Assembly: GCA_947174375.1 (NCBI GenBank)
Contig: CAMWIS010000093.1
Span: forward strand, 1 to 6,394
From: an uncultured Bacteroidales bacterium
Lineage (GTDB): Bacteria; Bacteroidota; Bacteroidia; Bacteroidales; P3
DNA: 6,394 bases
Direction of reading: 5' to 3'
Position 1 is the first letter of the stretch. The number at the start of each line of letters is the position of its first letter. Positions 5,853 to 6,394 of this stretch are shown one piece after another. Below the pieces are notes generated by a model. The model did no database searches. It saw only the letters and a list, made by a program, of their open reading frames with translations, and was not told where the DNA came from. A program made the position numbers and the translations under genes.

Positions 5853-6394
5853 ATGACCACTGCGGAATTTATCGAAATCATGAATTCGGGCGCCCTGATT
5901 CCCGCCGGTTCGCCCATACACGCCAAGATGCACGAGCTCAGCCAGGAGGCCATCCGGCTCACGATGGCGCTGAACAACAGCTATCACACCTCCGAAGAAA
6001 TCGTCGCGCTGATGTCGGAGCTGACGGGCGCGCCGGTGGACGCTTCGTTCGCGCTGTTTCCGCCGTTCAACACCGACTGCGGCAAGAACCTCCGCATCGG
6101 CAAGCGCGTGTTCATCAATTCGGGCTGCAAGTTTCAAGACCAGGGCGGCATCACGATAGGCGACGACGTACTCATAGGGCAGAACGCCGTGATTGCCACG
6201 CTGAACCACGCCATGGAGCCGGCGCGCCGCGGCGATATGATTCCCGCGCCCGTCCGCATCGGCAACCAAGTGTGGTTGGGCGCCAACGTGACGCTGTTGC
6301 CGGGCGTGACGGTGGGCGACGGCGCCATTGTGGCCGCCGGCGCGGTCGTGACCAAAGACGTGCCGCCGCGCACCATCGTGGCCGGCGTCCCCGC
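5853..6394 (+). CDS. Sugar O-acetyltransferase, LacA/Maa-type hexapeptide repeat protein (3' end outside window)
   Basis: An open frame from the ATG at 5853 runs off the window after 180 full codons. It reads as a left-handed beta-helix acetyltransferase that moves acetyl from acetyl-CoA to a sugar hydroxyl; these act as cytoplasmic trimers. The N-terminal helical domain (1-60: MTTAEFIEIMNSGALIPAG...) matches the Maa/LacA cap. Hexapeptide repeats then run from about LRIGKRVFINSG (80-91) through ITIGDDVLIGQN (100-111), VRIGNQVWLGANV (134-146) and VTVGDGAIVAAGAVVTKDVP (152-171). H119 (LNHAMEPARRGD) aligns with the catalytic H115 of LacA, and W141 with W139. Related proteins end soon after the GVPA motif reached at the window edge, so probably only some 10-20 residues are missing. 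It starts 10 bases after the serine hydrolase stop, without a Shine-Dalgarno sequence. The true acceptor is unknown. Confidence 0.9.
   Translation, partial: MTTAEFIEIMNSGALIPAGSPIHAKMHELSQEAIRLTMALNNSYHTSEEIVALMSELTGAPVDASFALFPPFNTDCGKNLRIGKRVFINSGCKFQDQGGITIGDDVLIGQNAVIATLNHAMEPARRGDMIPAPVRIGNQVWLGANVTLLPGVTVGDGAIVAAGAVVTKDVPPRTIVAGVP

Noticed and set aside
5844..6269. A minus-strand open frame of 141 codons opposite the O-acetyltransferase
   Set aside because: The + strand frame has clear hexapeptide repeats and the catalytic His; the antisense frame has none.

Overview
The window looks like chromosome from a GC-rich member of the Bacteroidetes (Bacteroidales). Three things support this. 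The DUF4301 protein is a family I know from that phylum. The hexapeptide O-acetyltransferase and the serine hydrolase resemble versions common there. Most genes start without a Shine-Dalgarno sequence. The base composition (about 60% GC by eye, GC-rich third codon positions) would fit Alistipes or another Rikenellaceae better than Bacteroides, but the genus is a guess. All six genes are on the + strand, coding density is very high, and I see no rRNA, tRNA, CRISPR array, insertion sequence or phage gene.

Region 1 (4-2968) is an acyl-CoA dehydrogenase followed by the two subunits of its electron transfer flavoprotein, in the order acd-etfB-etfA. The dehydrogenase has the catalytic glutamate and reads as a short-chain (butyryl-CoA type) enzyme. 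The EtfB and EtfA sequences resemble those of anaerobes in which Bcd-EtfAB couples NADH oxidation to crotonyl-CoA and ferredoxin reduction. The three proteins very probably act as one redox module in the cytoplasm. No thiolase, crotonase or hydroxyacyl-CoA dehydrogenase is visible, so the pathway it serves cannot be fixed here.

Region 2 (2966-3064) is the only intergenic space of any size. It holds a convincing Rho-independent terminator hairpin with a short T tract, overlapped by a second, longer inverted repeat that competes for the same bases. A small GC-rich hairpin lies just before the next gene.

Region 3 (3065-6394) is a tightly packed second cluster: a DUF4301 protein, a membrane-anchored or exported beta-lactamase-fold serine hydrolase, and a LacA/Maa-type sugar O-acetyltransferase cut by the window edge. 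The gaps are 9 and 10 bases, so an operon is likely. DUF4301 carries motifs reminiscent of nucleotide-sugar pyrophosphorylases. A glycan or envelope role for the cluster is therefore a reasonable but untested idea. The genes themselves belong to known families. The least described items are the overlapping hairpins after etfA and the function of DUF4301.
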